Positions 1 to 8,844 of a stretch of 64,000 nt of DNA are shown piece by piece. Source of the stretch: Pseudomonas sp. Irchel 3E13 (GTDB taxonomy: Bacteria; Pseudomonadota; Gammaproteobacteria; Pseudomonadales; Pseudomonadaceae). The DNA lies in NCBI RefSeq assembly GCF_900187455.1, contig NZ_FYDX01000009.1, positions 248,001 through 312,000 of the forward strand, in the 5' to 3' direction. Within the stretch, counting starts at the first letter, position 1, and each line of letters begins with the position of its first letter. The notes under the pieces are model-generated. The model was not told the DNA's origin and ran no database searches. It saw nothing but the letters and a program-made list of their open reading frames with translations. Position numbers and translations under genes: made by a program.

Positions 1-85
1 CTCAAGGCGGCGTCCCAAGCGGTTCGCAGGTGTATCGCAAGCGGCAACCGGCTATCCTTCTGTAACTATTCTTTACGCGAGATAC

Positions 86-1000
86 ATGCAAATGGCAGGA
101 AGCAGCCTTCTTCTACTGATCGACGATATCGCGGCAGTACTCGATGACGTTTCCTTGATGACCAAAGTGGCGGCCAAGAAAACCGCCGGTGTCCTGGGCG
201 ACGACTTGGCGCTCAATGCCCAGCAGGTCACGGGCGTAAAGGCGGACCGGGAAATTCCGGTGGTGTGGGCGGTCGCCAAGGGCTCCTTCCTCAACAAGCT
301 GATCCTGGTGCCGGCGGCGCTGCTGATCAGCGCATTTATTCCGTGGGCGGTCACGCCGCTGCTGATGATCGGCGGCGCCTACCTCTGTTTCGAAGGCTTC
401 GAGAAGCTCGCCCATAAGTTCCTCCATGGCGCCGACGAAAACCACGCCGAGCACGCGGCCCTGAGCGACGCCGCGGCCAATCCGGCGGTGGACCTGGTGG
501 CCTACGAGAAAGACAAGATCAAGGGCGCGGTCCGCACCGATTTCATCCTGTCCGCGGAGATCATCGCCATTACCCTCGGCACGGTTGCCGGCGCGCCGTT
601 GACCCAGCAGATCATCGTGCTCTCGGGTATCGCCGTGGTGATGACTGCGGGCGTCTACGGGCTGGTGGCGGGGATCGTCAAGCTCGATGACCTGGGCCTG
701 TGGCTGACCAACACCTCCAAGGGCATCGGCAAAACAATCGGCCGCGGCATCCTGCATTCGGCGCCGTGGCTGATGAAGATGCTGTCGGTGGTGGGTACGG
801 CGGCGATGTTCCTGGTGGGGGGCGGGATTCTGGTGCACGGCGTCGAGCCGCTGCATCACGCGATCCAGGGTTTCAGCGAAGGCCGTGGCGGTGGTTTGAC
901 GTCGGCGCTGCTCAGCGGTGTGGTGGGTATCGTCGCCGGTGCGGTGGTGCTGGCGGTGGTCGGTGGGGTGAGCAAGGTCTGGCGGGCGGTGAAGGCCTGA
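86..1000 (+). CDS. DUF808 family inner membrane protein
   Basis: A 304-residue protein that I recognise as the DUF808 (YedI-like) family, whose biochemical role is unknown. The N-terminus has the family's signature run (SLLLLIDDIAAVLDD, residues 6-20). A hydrophobic hairpin follows at about residues 70-115, with more membrane segments at about 155-200 and 230-300. The length is typical of the family. A second in-frame ATG at 92 could be the real start, because neither has a strong ribosome binding site. The gene is a single unit, separated from the converging downstream gene by a strong hairpin. Confidence 0.85.
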   Translation: MQMAGSSLLLLIDDIAAVLDDVSLMTKVAAKKTAGVLGDDLALNAQQVTGVKADREIPVVWAVAKGSFLNKLILVPAALLISAFIPWAVTPLLMIGGAYLCFEGFEKLAHKFLHGADENHAEHAALSDAAANPAVDLVAYEKDKIKGAVRTDFILSAEIIAITLGTVAGAPLTQQIIVLSGIAVVMTAGVYGLVAGIVKLDDLGLWLTNTSKGIGKTIGRGILHSAPWLMKMLSVVGTAAMFLVGGGILVHGVEPLHHAIQGFSEGRGGGLTSALLSGVVGIVAGAVVLAVVGGVSKVWRAVKA

Positions 1001-1003
1001 GGT

Positions 1004-1027
1004 AAAACGGCCCCGAGGGGCCGTTTT
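1004..1027. terminator. Bidirectional intrinsic terminator
   Basis: A perfect inverted repeat (AAAACGGCCCC / GGGGCCGTTTT) with a 2-base loop sits between two converging genes. The A-tract and T-tract flank the stem, so it can act on both strands. Confidence 0.85.
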
Positions 1028-1034
1028 CATTTCT

Positions 1035-2987
1035 TCAAGGCGTCGAGGCCGTCTGCGGTGTGTGGTTCTCCGGCACCCAGTCCAGCAGGCGCTGCTTGAA
1101 GCCGTAGCTGGCGCTTTCGTAATAGGCGATGGCCCGCTTGATCAGCGGATTGTCCGCATCGCTCGCGATTTCATGGCTTTCTCCCAGTGCCTGCTGGTGC
1201 AAGCGCAGACCGCCACGCGGGCTGAGAATCGCCAGGTCCTGGCCGTCGAACAGGCCCAGGTGCTGGTAGTTGCCGATCAGCACCCGCGGCGGCAGGTTGT
1301 CTTCAAGCAGCAGGTTGCGGCCGAAGAACGTCGAGGTGTAGCTCATGTTCAGCAACCCGAGCAAGGTCGGCGCCAGGTCGATCTGGCTGGCCAGCTTGCC
1401 TTCCTCGCGGGCCTCGATCAGCTTCGGTCCATAAATGAACAGCGGGATCTGGTAGTTCTGCACCGGCAGGTCTTCCTTGCCCGCGCTGCCGGCCGTGTGG
1501 TCGGCGACGAAGATGAACAGGGTGTTGTCGAACCACGGCTTTTTCCGCGCTTCGGCGAGGAACTGGCCGATGGCGTAGTCGGTGTATTTCACCGCGCCGT
1601 CGCGACCATTGCCTGACTTGATGTCGATCTTGCCGTCGGGATAGGTGTAGGGGCGGTGGTTGGAGGTGGTCATCAATTGCAGGAAGAACGGCACCTGGTT
1701 GGCGTGATCGGCATCGGCCAGTTTGACCGCCTGCCGGTAGAGGTCCTCGTCGGACATGCCCCAGGCGTTCTTGAAGCTGATATCGCTTTCATCGACGCTG
1801 GTCTGGTCGACGACCCGATAGCCGTTGCCGCTGAAGAAGGCGTTCATGTTGTCGAAGTAACCGCGGCCGCCATACACGAACACGCTGTCGTAACCGACCT
1901 CGCTCAGGTGCTGGCCGAGGCTGGCGAAGCCGCTTTCACGACCGATGCGTTTGACGATCGAACGCCCCGGTGTTGGTGGCATCGACAGGGTGATGGCTTC
2001 GAGGCCGCGGTCTGTACGGGTGCCGGTGGCGTAGAAATTGTTGAAGTACAGGCTTTGCTTGCGCAGTGCATCGAGGTTGGGCGTGAGGTTGCGTGGATCA
2101 CCGTTGCTGCCGAGGTACTTGCCGCTCAGGCTTTCGATGGTGACCAGGACGATGTTGGGCGTGCGCGGCGTGCCGGGGTTGCTCACGGTGCGGCGGATGT
2201 CCATGGGTTCCTTGCCGAGGAAGGTCACGCCGGGCTGGTTGAGTTCGGCATGGATCTGCTCGGCGGTCGCCGCTTCGGGCAGGGTGCCGTAGAACTGCTG
2301 GTAATCCAGTTCGTTGTTACGGAAGGCGGCGAAGAACTGGTACGGACCATTGCTGGCCAACTCGCGCTGGTAGGTGTTGCCGCCCTGGCTACGCAGGCTG
2401 TTCTGGTCGAGGAACTGCATGCTCAAGAGCACCAGTACCGCCACGCCGGCGGCCTGTGCGGCGCGTTGCCGGAACGTCGGAAACGGTGCATGCAGGGCGC
2501 GCAGCAGCGGCTTGCGCAGAAGTACGCAGATCACCAGGGTCAGTACACCGAGACCGCCCAGAAGGGCGCCGATGGGGTAGGACTCAAGAATGTTGTTCAG
2601 CACTTCGTCGGAATAGACCAGGTAGTCCACCGCGATGAAGTTGAAGCGCACACCGAATTCGTCCCAGAACAGCCACTCGGCGACTGCGGTGAAGAGCATC
2701 GCGTAGATGCTCACCGCCAGCACGCCTTGCAGCAGCCAGCGATTGAACCGCGATACCCAGAGCCGTCGAGGGCAGAGCAGCACGAACAGGGTCAGTGGAA
2801 GTGCAGCGTAGACCAGGAAGGCCAGGTCGTTGAGCACGCCGATGGTGAAAATCGAGAGGTACGCATGCCCGGCTTCGTCCAGGTGAGTGAACAGCAGGGC
2901 GGCGCGGGTCAGCGTGAAAATCCCCAGCCAAGTGGCGGTCAGCAACAGCAAATAGCGCATGGGCGCTGTTTTGGGTGTGTACATCAT
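1035..2987 (-). CDS. LTA synthase family protein (membrane sulfatase-fold phosphotransferase)
   Basis: About 650 residues. Four or five N-terminal membrane helices (about residues 8-220) are followed by a periplasmic alkaline-phosphatase/sulfatase-fold domain. That domain contains VTIESLSGKYLG, the probable nucleophile threonine region GTRTDRGLEA, MTTSNHRPY and VADHT, which are metal- and substrate-site motifs of LtaS/OpgB-like enzymes. In Gram-negatives such proteins usually transfer phosphoglycerol or phosphoethanolamine to glycans or lipids; the substrate cannot be read from the sequence. The start at 2987 is chosen because AGGGA precedes it; the open frame continues upstream to 3251 without a binding site. 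Confidence 0.8.
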   Translation of the reverse strand: MMYTPKTAPMRYLLLLTATWLGIFTLTRAALLFTHLDEAGHAYLSIFTIGVLNDLAFLVYAALPLTLFVLLCPRRLWVSRFNRWLLQGVLAVSIYAMLFTAVAEWLFWDEFGVRFNFIAVDYLVYSDEVLNNILESYPIGALLGGLGVLTLVICVLLRKPLLRALHAPFPTFRQRAAQAAGVAVLVLLSMQFLDQNSLRSQGGNTYQRELASNGPYQFFAAFRNNELDYQQFYGTLPEAATAEQIHAELNQPGVTFLGKEPMDIRRTVSNPGTPRTPNIVLVTIESLSGKYLGSNGDPRNLTPNLDALRKQSLYFNNFYATGTRTDRGLEAITLSMPPTPGRSIVKRIGRESGFASLGQHLSEVGYDSVFVYGGRGYFDNMNAFFSGNGYRVVDQTSVDESDISFKNAWGMSDEDLYRQAVKLADADHANQVPFFLQLMTTSNHRPYTYPDGKIDIKSGNGRDGAVKYTDYAIGQFLAEARKKPWFDNTLFIFVADHTAGSAGKEDLPVQNYQIPLFIYGPKLIEAREEGKLASQIDLAPTLLGLLNMSYTSTFFGRNLLLEDNLPPRVLIGNYQHLGLFDGQDLAILSPRGGLRLHQQALGESHEIASDADNPLIKRAIAYYESASYGFKQRLLDWVPENHTPQTASTP

Positions 2988-3215
2988 TAATTCCCTTTTT
3001 AATTGTGTCCATTGCCTGGAACGGATGCGGCGTTCATTCAGGCACTGGCGAGTGTAGGCGGTGAACGCTAACAAGTGAAAAGAGAAAGAAATGTAAATGT
3101 CATGTCTGGAAAGTATGAAAGGTTCGTCTAAAATTCGTTGCGCACAGGCTGGGCAAGGAAGTTCGGCTAGAAGTGATAATAGTTTTTGCCATCGTTTGCG
3201 CAGGGAAGTCGCGCC

Positions 3216-3509
3216 ATGTCCGTTTTGAAGTTGTCCTACGATGTTTATCATCTGGGCGTTTATCTTGCTGCCGCATTGATGTGGCTGTTACTTGCCTTCA
3301 ATTCACGCTTGATCTTTCGCCGGCCACGCACGTTGGGGCAGTGGGGTGTGCCGGCCTTGGCCGTGCTCGTCAGCCTCGGTTTGCTGCTGCTGGATGTGCT
3401 GATCTTCCTCGACCGCTCGGGCATGCTGCTGGCCCTTCTTTTCGCGGGCTTCGGCGCTCCGGCGCTGGCCATCTGGTGCGTTCGCCAGCGTCTTCGCACC
3501 GCTCGCTGA
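3216..3509 (+). CDS. Small hypothetical membrane protein
   Basis: A 97-residue protein with three predicted membrane segments (about residues 10-28, 45-62 and 66-84) and a basic C-terminus (RQRLRTAR). The ATG at 3216 follows CAGGGAAG at a good distance and is preferred over the upstream codon at 3186. It lies 51 bases before the EptA-type gene on the same strand and may be cotranscribed with it. I do not recognise a family. Confidence 0.6.
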   Translation: MSVLKLSYDVYHLGVYLAAALMWLLLAFNSRLIFRRPRTLGQWGVPALAVLVSLGLLLLDVLIFLDRSGMLLALLFAGFGAPALAIWCVRQRLRTAR

Positions 3510-3560
3510 GCGTGCGATCCGGTGTTTCAGGGATAGTTGAACCAGTGTCAGGAGACACGC

Positions 3561-5252
3561 ATGAATGTTGAGCCGCTTGAGCGGGCGACCTGGAAGATTC
3601 CGGCGCCATTGTTGGTATTTCTGGTTTCGGTGTGGCTGAGTCTGGTCATGAACGCTTCTTTCTGGCGGCACCTGTGGAATGCGGTGGATGGCTGGAATAA
3701 TGAACATGTTTTCTTTCTCGCCAGTCTTCCACTGTTAGTTTGCCTGTTTAACTTTGTAGTCCTGGGTTTATTGGCGTGGGGGAAACTGACGCGGGCTGTT
3801 TTGATCCTGATGCTTTTATTGTCTGCGGTCGTCAGTTATTTCATGAGCAGCTTCGGAATAATGATCGACTACTCCATGTTGATTAACGCGATGCAGACCG
3901 AACGCCGTGAAGTATTTGATCTGCTGGGGCCGGGCCTGTTGATCTGGGTGCTGCTGGTCGGGGTCGTGCCGGCGATAGTGGTCAGCCGCATTCCACTGGC
4001 AAGGCATGGCTGGACCCGCGCCGCGCTATTGAAGCTGGGCAGCCTGCTGGGGGCATTGCTGCTGATAGGGATCATTCTGGCGCTGGCCTACCAGTCCTAC
4101 GCGTCGTTGCTGCGCAATAACCGGGAACTGCGCCTGATGCTGGTGCCGTCGAACCTCGTCGGCGCCGTGCACAGCTATGCCAAGCGGCAATTGCGTACGC
4201 CCGCCGCCTTCGAGCCGGTGGGGCTGGATGCGGTGCGAGTGGCCGAAGCCGGGCAGCGGGGGCGGCACAAGGTGCTGGTGCTGGTGGTCGGGGAAACCGC
4301 GCGGTCGGCCAGTTTTTCGCTCAATGGCTACCCTCGGCAGACCAACCCGGCGCTGGCTTCGCGTGAGGTGGTCAGCTTCACCGATGTCAGTTCCTGCGGC
4401 ACGGCCACGGCGATTTCGGTCCCGTGCATGTTCCAGGACCTGGGGCGTCGCGAGTACAAGAGTTTCCATGCCCGCGGCCGCGAAGGGTTGCTCGACGTAT
4501 TGCACCGGGCTGGCGTGGCGGTGCTCTGGCGCGACAACAATTCAGGCTGCAAGGGCGTCTGCGACCGGGTGCCGAGCGAAGACATCGGCAAGCTGGGGAT
4601 CAGCGAGCTGTGCAATGCCGATGGTTGCTTCGACGAAGCGCTGTTGCACGGGCTGGCCGAGCGGATCGATCGCAGTGCCGACGATACGGTGATTGTCCTG
4701 CACATGCTGGGCAGCCATGGCCCGGCGTACTTCAAGCGCTATCCCGAGGCGTTTCGCCGGTTCACGCCCACCTGCGACACCAGCCAGTTGGACAAATGCA
4801 GCAACGGGACCATCGTCAATGCCTACGACAATTCGATCGCTTACACCGACCATGTGCTGGCAAGCGTTATCGATCTGCTGAAAAGTCGGGAGGCGCAGTT
4901 CCACACGGCCATGCTGTACGTGTCCGATCACGGTGAGTCACTGGGGGAGAAGGGCGTTTACCTGCATGGCCTGCCTTACGCGATGGCGCCCAGTGAGCAG
5001 ACCAGGGTGCCGATGGTGGCCTGGCTGTCCGACGCCTTTTCGACTCGGACCGGCATTACCCAGGGCTGCCTGCGGGCGCAGCGGGAATTGCCGTTGTCCC
5101 ACGACAACCTGTTCCATTCGACACTGGGTCTGATGAGCGTGCGAACGGCGGTCTATCGAGAACAACTGGACCTCTTCAGGCCCTGCATGCAGGGGCCTGG
5201 AGAGGTTGCCGCCGCCGAGGCGACGGGAGATGCGCTTAGAAGTGCACCTTGA
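3561..5252 (+). CDS. eptA: EptA-type phosphoethanolamine--lipid A transferase
   Basis: A 563-residue inner membrane enzyme of the EptA/MCR family. Five N-terminal helices span about residues 10-190, followed by a periplasmic zinc phosphotransferase domain. The nucleophile threonine is in GETARSASF (about Thr246). Zinc-ligand and disulfide motifs include SSCGTATAISVPCMF, HMLGSHGPAY and SDHGESLGE. Family members add phosphoethanolamine to lipid A phosphates and can lower cationic peptide binding. AGGAGA precedes ATG 3561. The 3' end overlaps the converging Tsx-like gene by 17 bases. No PmrAB-type two-component system is adjacent. Confidence 0.85.
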   Translation: MNVEPLERATWKIPAPLLVFLVSVWLSLVMNASFWRHLWNAVDGWNNEHVFFLASLPLLVCLFNFVVLGLLAWGKLTRAVLILMLLLSAVVSYFMSSFGIMIDYSMLINAMQTERREVFDLLGPGLLIWVLLVGVVPAIVVSRIPLARHGWTRAALLKLGSLLGALLLIGIILALAYQSYASLLRNNRELRLMLVPSNLVGAVHSYAKRQLRTPAAFEPVGLDAVRVAEAGQRGRHKVLVLVVGETARSASFSLNGYPRQTNPALASREVVSFTDVSSCGTATAISVPCMFQDLGRREYKSFHARGREGLLDVLHRAGVAVLWRDNNSGCKGVCDRVPSEDIGKLGISELCNADGCFDEALLHGLAERIDRSADDTVIVLHMLGSHGPAYFKRYPEAFRRFTPTCDTSQLDKCSNGTIVNAYDNSIAYTDHVLASVIDLLKSREAQFHTAMLYVSDHGESLGEKGVYLHGLPYAMAPSEQTRVPMVAWLSDAFSTRTGITQGCLRAQRELPLSHDNLFHSTLGLMSVRTAVYREQLDLFRPCMQGPGEVAAAEATGDALRSAP

Positions 5253-6021
5253 CCAGCAGGCTGGCGGTGTTCTGGTTGGTGTCGAAGCCAGAGCTGTTTT
5301 CGATGCCGTATTTGTCTTTCCAGTAGTCGTATTCGATACCGACGTAGAGCTGTTTCTCACCCAGGTCCAGCGCCTTGCCGAGGTCGTACTTGATCTGCGG
5401 GTTGAAGTGCAGGTTGGCGTGGTAGGTGCCGCGGCGCTTGGTTTCGTCGTTGTCGACGACCCAGTCCATGAAGCCGTCGATGAGGATGTCGGATTTGCCC
5501 ACGGGGATGGTGTAGGCCCACACCGGGGTGATCTGCCAGACGTTGTCGCCGGCACGGCTGCCTTCGGTGTTGCGCTGGTAGAAGTTCAACTGGAAGTAGT
5601 CGAAGCCGGGGATGTCCAGGTCGAAACCAGGGCCGATCAGGTAGGACTCGGTGTCGCCTTCGCCGAACTCGTAGGTCATGGCCAGCAGCACATCCTTGAC
5701 CGGGCCGAACGACAGGTCCTGGCCGAAGATCTTGCCGAACGACAGGCGCGGGCTGAACTCGCCGTAGTAGGTGTTCGGGCCGTTGCTGCTGTCTTTTTTG
5801 CCGTTGTAGAAGATCTTGTCGATGAACAGGAAGTTGTCACCGTACTTCCAGGCATCGGCGTGCTCGAAGGTGAAGGTCTGCTGGATTTCCGGGTTGACCG
5901 CGAAATCCTTGCCGTACAGGTAGGTCAGGCTGTTGTTCTGCCATTGCAACAGGTCGCCGGCCATGGCGGAGCTGGCGGCCAGCAGGCCACCTGCGAGGAT
6001 CAGGCTGTTGGTAAAGCGCAT
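5236..6021 (-). CDS. Tsx-like outer membrane channel, copy 1
   Basis: A 261-residue outer membrane beta-barrel of the nucleoside-specific channel (Tsx/OmpK) family. It has a signal peptide ending SSAMA-GD, alternating amphipathic strands, and a C-terminal aromatic residue (KVHF) typical of barrel insertion. AAGGGAG precedes the ATG at 6021; the longer frame to 6231 lacks support. It is a close paralog of the next gene. The position beside a permease and purine catabolic genes suggests nucleoside or base uptake, which is inference. Confidence 0.8.
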   Translation of the reverse strand: MRFTNSLILAGGLLAASSAMAGDLLQWQNNSLTYLYGKDFAVNPEIQQTFTFEHADAWKYGDNFLFIDKIFYNGKKDSSNGPNTYYGEFSPRLSFGKIFGQDLSFGPVKDVLLAMTYEFGEGDTESYLIGPGFDLDIPGFDYFQLNFYQRNTEGSRAGDNVWQITPVWAYTIPVGKSDILIDGFMDWVVDNDETKRRGTYHANLHFNPQIKYDLGKALDLGEKQLYVGIEYDYWKDKYGIENSSGFDTNQNTASLLVKVHF

Positions 6022-6244
6022 CGGGTTGCTCCCTTGATTGATTCTGTTAGCGACGCTCTTGAGTCGGCGTCGTCGGGTTGATCGAGTTGCCTTCCGGGTC
6101 AGGTTTTTGCGATCGCCCACAAAAAAAAGGCAAGCGCTGGCCCCATCTTTCCGAAAGGGTGCAGCAATCCTGCTCGACGTCTTTCTGAACAGTTCAAAGC
6201 GGTTACGACTGTTGGCGCTTACATCTACCAACCGCCCGTATTCA

Positions 6245-6264
6245 TTGACTGAGCGGTCAGTAAA
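6245..6264. promoter_or_regulatory. Palindromic operator-like site
   Basis: ACTGA-gcgg-TCAGT inside TTGACTGAGCGGTCAGTAAA, in the 361-base gap between the two Tsx-like genes, 224 bases upstream of copy 1. The form resembles TetR-family operators. No TetR gene is in the window. Confidence 0.35.
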
Positions 6265-6266
6265 CG

Positions 6267-6287
6267 GGGGCGGAATCCTTCCGCCCC
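6267..6287 (-). terminator. Hairpin downstream of Tsx-like copy 2
   Basis: Perfect stem GGGGCGGAA / TTCCGCCCC with a 3-base loop, about 95 bases after the stop of the minus-strand gene ending at 6383. On that strand it is followed by a short CGTTT. Apart from this hairpin and the palindrome beside it, the 6022-6382 gap shows only non-coding sequence. Confidence 0.6.
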
Positions 6288-6382
6288 GGTCGAGGGGGCG
6301 CGCAGGTTACTGGCTTGCGCGCTGGCCCTCAAGTGCTCCGTCCTGGAGCCGGTGGAACAAAATCCTTTCACCTGGTCAGGTT

Positions 6383-7171
6383 TTAGAAGTGCACCTTCAC
6401 CAAAGCACTGGTCACGCTCTGGTTGGTATCGAGACGACCGCTGTTCTCGATGCCATATTTGTCCTTCCAGTAGCTGTACTCGAAACCGACGTAGAGCTGC
6501 TTGGCGCCGAGGTTCAGGGCCTTGCCGAGGTCGTATTTGACCTGCGGGTTGAACTGCAGGTTGGCGTGGTAGGTGCCGCGCTTCTTGGTTTCGTCGTTGT
6601 CCACCACCCAGTCAATGTAGCCGTCGATGAGGATGTCGGACTTGCCCACGGGAATGGTGTAGGAGAAGGTCGGAGTGATCTGCCAGACGTTGTCGCCCGC
6701 ACGGCTGCCTTCGGTGTGACGGTTGTAGAAGTTCAGGGTGAAGTAGTTGAAGCCGGGAATCGCCAGGTCGAAGCCGGGGCCGATCAGGTAGGCCTCGTTG
6801 TCGCCTTCGCCGGACTCGTAGCTCACGGCCAGCAGCACGTCCTTGATCGGGCCGAGTTCGACCTTGGTGTCGAAGATCTTGCCGAACGAGAAGCGCTCGG
6901 TGAACTCGCCGTAGTAGGTGCGGTAGCCTTTGCCGCGGTCGGCCTGGCCGTTGTAGAAAATCTTGTCGACAAACAGGAAGGTGTCGCCGTACTTCCACTT
7001 GTTGGCGTGTTCGAAGGTAATGGTCTGCTGAATCGCAGGGTTGACCTGGAAGTCCTTGCCGTACAAATAGCTGAGGCTGTTGGATTGCCACAGCAGAAGA
7101 TCCCCCGCCACCGCTGGAAGTGTTGCCAGCAAGCTGCTGCCCAGGAGGAGGGAAGTGGTGATGCGTTTCAT
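6383..7171 (-). CDS. Tsx-like outer membrane channel, copy 2
   Basis: A 262-residue outer membrane protein, homologous along its whole length to the copy at 5236-6021. Shared blocks include SYLYGKDF, YTIPVGKSDILIDG, DWVVDNDETK and YHANL. The signal peptide ends AVAG. The pair is a tandem duplication, with most divergence in the loops and the N-terminal leader. It lies downstream of the NCS2 permease on the same strand, separated by a terminator-like hairpin. Confidence 0.8.
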   Translation of the reverse strand: MKRITTSLLLGSSLLATLPAVAGDLLLWQSNSLSYLYGKDFQVNPAIQQTITFEHANKWKYGDTFLFVDKIFYNGQADRGKGYRTYYGEFTERFSFGKIFDTKVELGPIKDVLLAVSYESGEGDNEAYLIGPGFDLAIPGFNYFTLNFYNRHTEGSRAGDNVWQITPTFSYTIPVGKSDILIDGYIDWVVDNDETKKRGTYHANLQFNPQVKYDLGKALNLGAKQLYVGFEYSYWKDKYGIENSGRLDTNQSVTSALVKVHF

Positions 7172-7282
7172 GTTGTGATTCCCGGCTAATTGTTATTGTT
7201 CGTTGCGGTTTTTTCGGCGCGAAGCGCCCCGGCCGACCCGCTCCCACGGGTCGACGGTCCTGCGTATTGCTCGGGTTTGCCG

Positions 7283-7302
7283 GGGCGGCGAAAGCGCCGC
7301 CC
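7283..7302 (-). terminator. Terminator of the NCS2 permease gene
   Basis: Stem GGGCGGCG / CGCCGCCC with an AAAG loop, starting 8 bases beyond the permease stop codon. Confidence 0.6.
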
Positions 7303-7309
7303 AAAAGGC

Positions 7310-8665
7310 TCAATGGTGGGCGGAGGCTTCGTTGTGCGCAGCGCGCTCGGCGCCGCCGAGGATGTTGAACAGCAGGTTCAGCACCAGGGCGCTGACCGTG
7401 GCCATGGCGATACCGCTATGGGTGATCGGTTCCATCCACTGCGGCATTTGCGCGAAGAACTCCGGACGCACGACGGGAATCAGGCCCATGCCGACGCTGA
7501 CCGCGACCAGCAACTGGTTGCGCCGGTCGGCGATGTCCGCTTCCTGGAGGATCTTGATGCCGGTGGCGGCGACCATGCCGAACATGGCGATCGACGCACC
7601 GCCCAGTACCGCCGGCGGAATCGAGGCGATCAGGAACGCGGCCTTCGGCAGCAGGCTGAGCAGGATCAGCAAGCCACCCGCCACCACGGTCACGTAGCGG
7701 CAACGTACGCCGGTCATTTGCACCAGGCCGATGTTCTGGGCAAACGAGGAGTGGGTGAAGGTGTTGAAAAAACCGGCGACAAAGGAAGCGCCGGCGTCGC
7801 ACATCAAGCCGCGACGAAGCATGCCGGGGGTGACTTCGCGATCGGTCACCTTGCCCAGGGCGATGAACATGCCGGTGGATTCGACGAAGATGATCACCAC
7901 CACCAGGCACATGGAAAGGACCGGTGCGAGGCTGAAGGTCGGCATGCCGAAGTGCAGCGGCGTCACGACCTGGAGCCAGGGTGCTTCGTCGAGACCGGAG
8001 AGGTCGACCATGCCGATCGAGCCGGCCAGGATGTAGCCCAGGCCCATGCCGATCAGTACCGAAACGTTGACCCAGAAACCGCGCATGAAGCGGTTGACCA
8101 GGAGAATGGTGGCCAGGACCAGGCCGGCGACGATCAGGTAGATCGGCGAGCCGAAGGTGCTGGCGGAGGCACCGCCACCGGCCCAGTTGACGGCAACCGG
8201 GAACAGCGACAGGCCGATCGAGGTGATGACCGTGCCGGTCACCAATGGCGGGAAGAAACGCACCACCTTGGACATGAAGGGCGCGATCAGCATGCCGAAG
8301 AACCCGGCGGCGATGGTCGCGCCGAAGATCCCTTGCAGGCCGACGCCAGGCATCCCGGCCATGGCCACCATGCTGCCGACGGCGGCGAAGCTGGCACCCA
8401 TCATCACCGGCATGCGGATCCCTACAGCACCAATGCCGAACGACTGAACGATGGTGGCGACACCGGCGACCAGCAGATCGGCATTGATCAGGAAAGCAAC
8501 TTCTTCACGGGAGAGTCCGGCAGCCTGTCCGATGATCAGCGGCACCGCGATGGCACCTCCGTACATCAGCAACACATGCTGCAGACCGACGAGGATCAAT
8601 TGCAGCAAGGGCAGGGGCTGTCGTGGCGGCGCAACGGGAATGTACGCCTTGCGAGACTCGGACAT
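7310..8665 (-). CDS. NCS2 family nucleobase (xanthine/urate) permease
   Basis: A 451-residue polytopic transporter of the nucleobase:cation symporter-2 family with about 12-14 membrane segments. The N-terminus (LILVGLQHVLLMYGGAIAVP) and the FVESTGMFIALGK and FNTFTHSSFAQNIG regions match the xanthine/uracil permease branch. The latter two contain the usual substrate-site Glu and QN residues. The start at 8665 has TGAGGT upstream; the frame extends 13 codons further without support. It lies downstream of puuD and is transcribed the same way, which favours xanthine or urate as the substrate. Confidence 0.85.
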   Translation of the reverse strand: MSESRKAYIPVAPPRQPLPLLQLILVGLQHVLLMYGGAIAVPLIIGQAAGLSREEVAFLINADLLVAGVATIVQSFGIGAVGIRMPVMMGASFAAVGSMVAMAGMPGVGLQGIFGATIAAGFFGMLIAPFMSKVVRFFPPLVTGTVITSIGLSLFPVAVNWAGGGASASTFGSPIYLIVAGLVLATILLVNRFMRGFWVNVSVLIGMGLGYILAGSIGMVDLSGLDEAPWLQVVTPLHFGMPTFSLAPVLSMCLVVVIIFVESTGMFIALGKVTDREVTPGMLRRGLMCDAGASFVAGFFNTFTHSSFAQNIGLVQMTGVRCRYVTVVAGGLLILLSLLPKAAFLIASIPPAVLGGASIAMFGMVAATGIKILQEADIADRRNQLLVAVSVGMGLIPVVRPEFFAQMPQWMEPITHSGIAMATVSALVLNLLFNILGGAERAAHNEASAHH

Positions 8666-8698
8666 GCAGCACCTCAACGGTTTTGTTCTTGTTTTTAG

Positions 8699-8813
8699 CT
8701 GCACGCCTCAGGCGGCAAGCTTCAAGAAGAAGCCGCCGCCATCAGGCGTGCAGTTGTTGCTGGTCTCTCGACCGCAAGCCGAAGCGGAGACCTCCTGACA
8801 AAGGAGGACCGCT
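8699..8813. repeat. Paired inverted repeats between permease and puuD
   Basis: Two hairpins in the 179-base gap. One is imperfect (CTGCACGCCTCAGGCGGC at 8699 pairs with the complementary block at 8732-8753). The other is short (CCTCCTGACAAAGGAGG, 8791-8807). They probably act as a processing or termination signal between puuD and the permease. Confidence 0.5.
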
Positions 8814-8844
8814 CTGACTTGCAGCTTGTAACTTGCGACTGCTG

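Noticed and set aside
6038..7189. 383-codon plus-strand frame opposite the Tsx-like genes
   Set aside because: It is antisense to a clear signal-peptide-bearing barrel protein and spans the intergenic hairpin.
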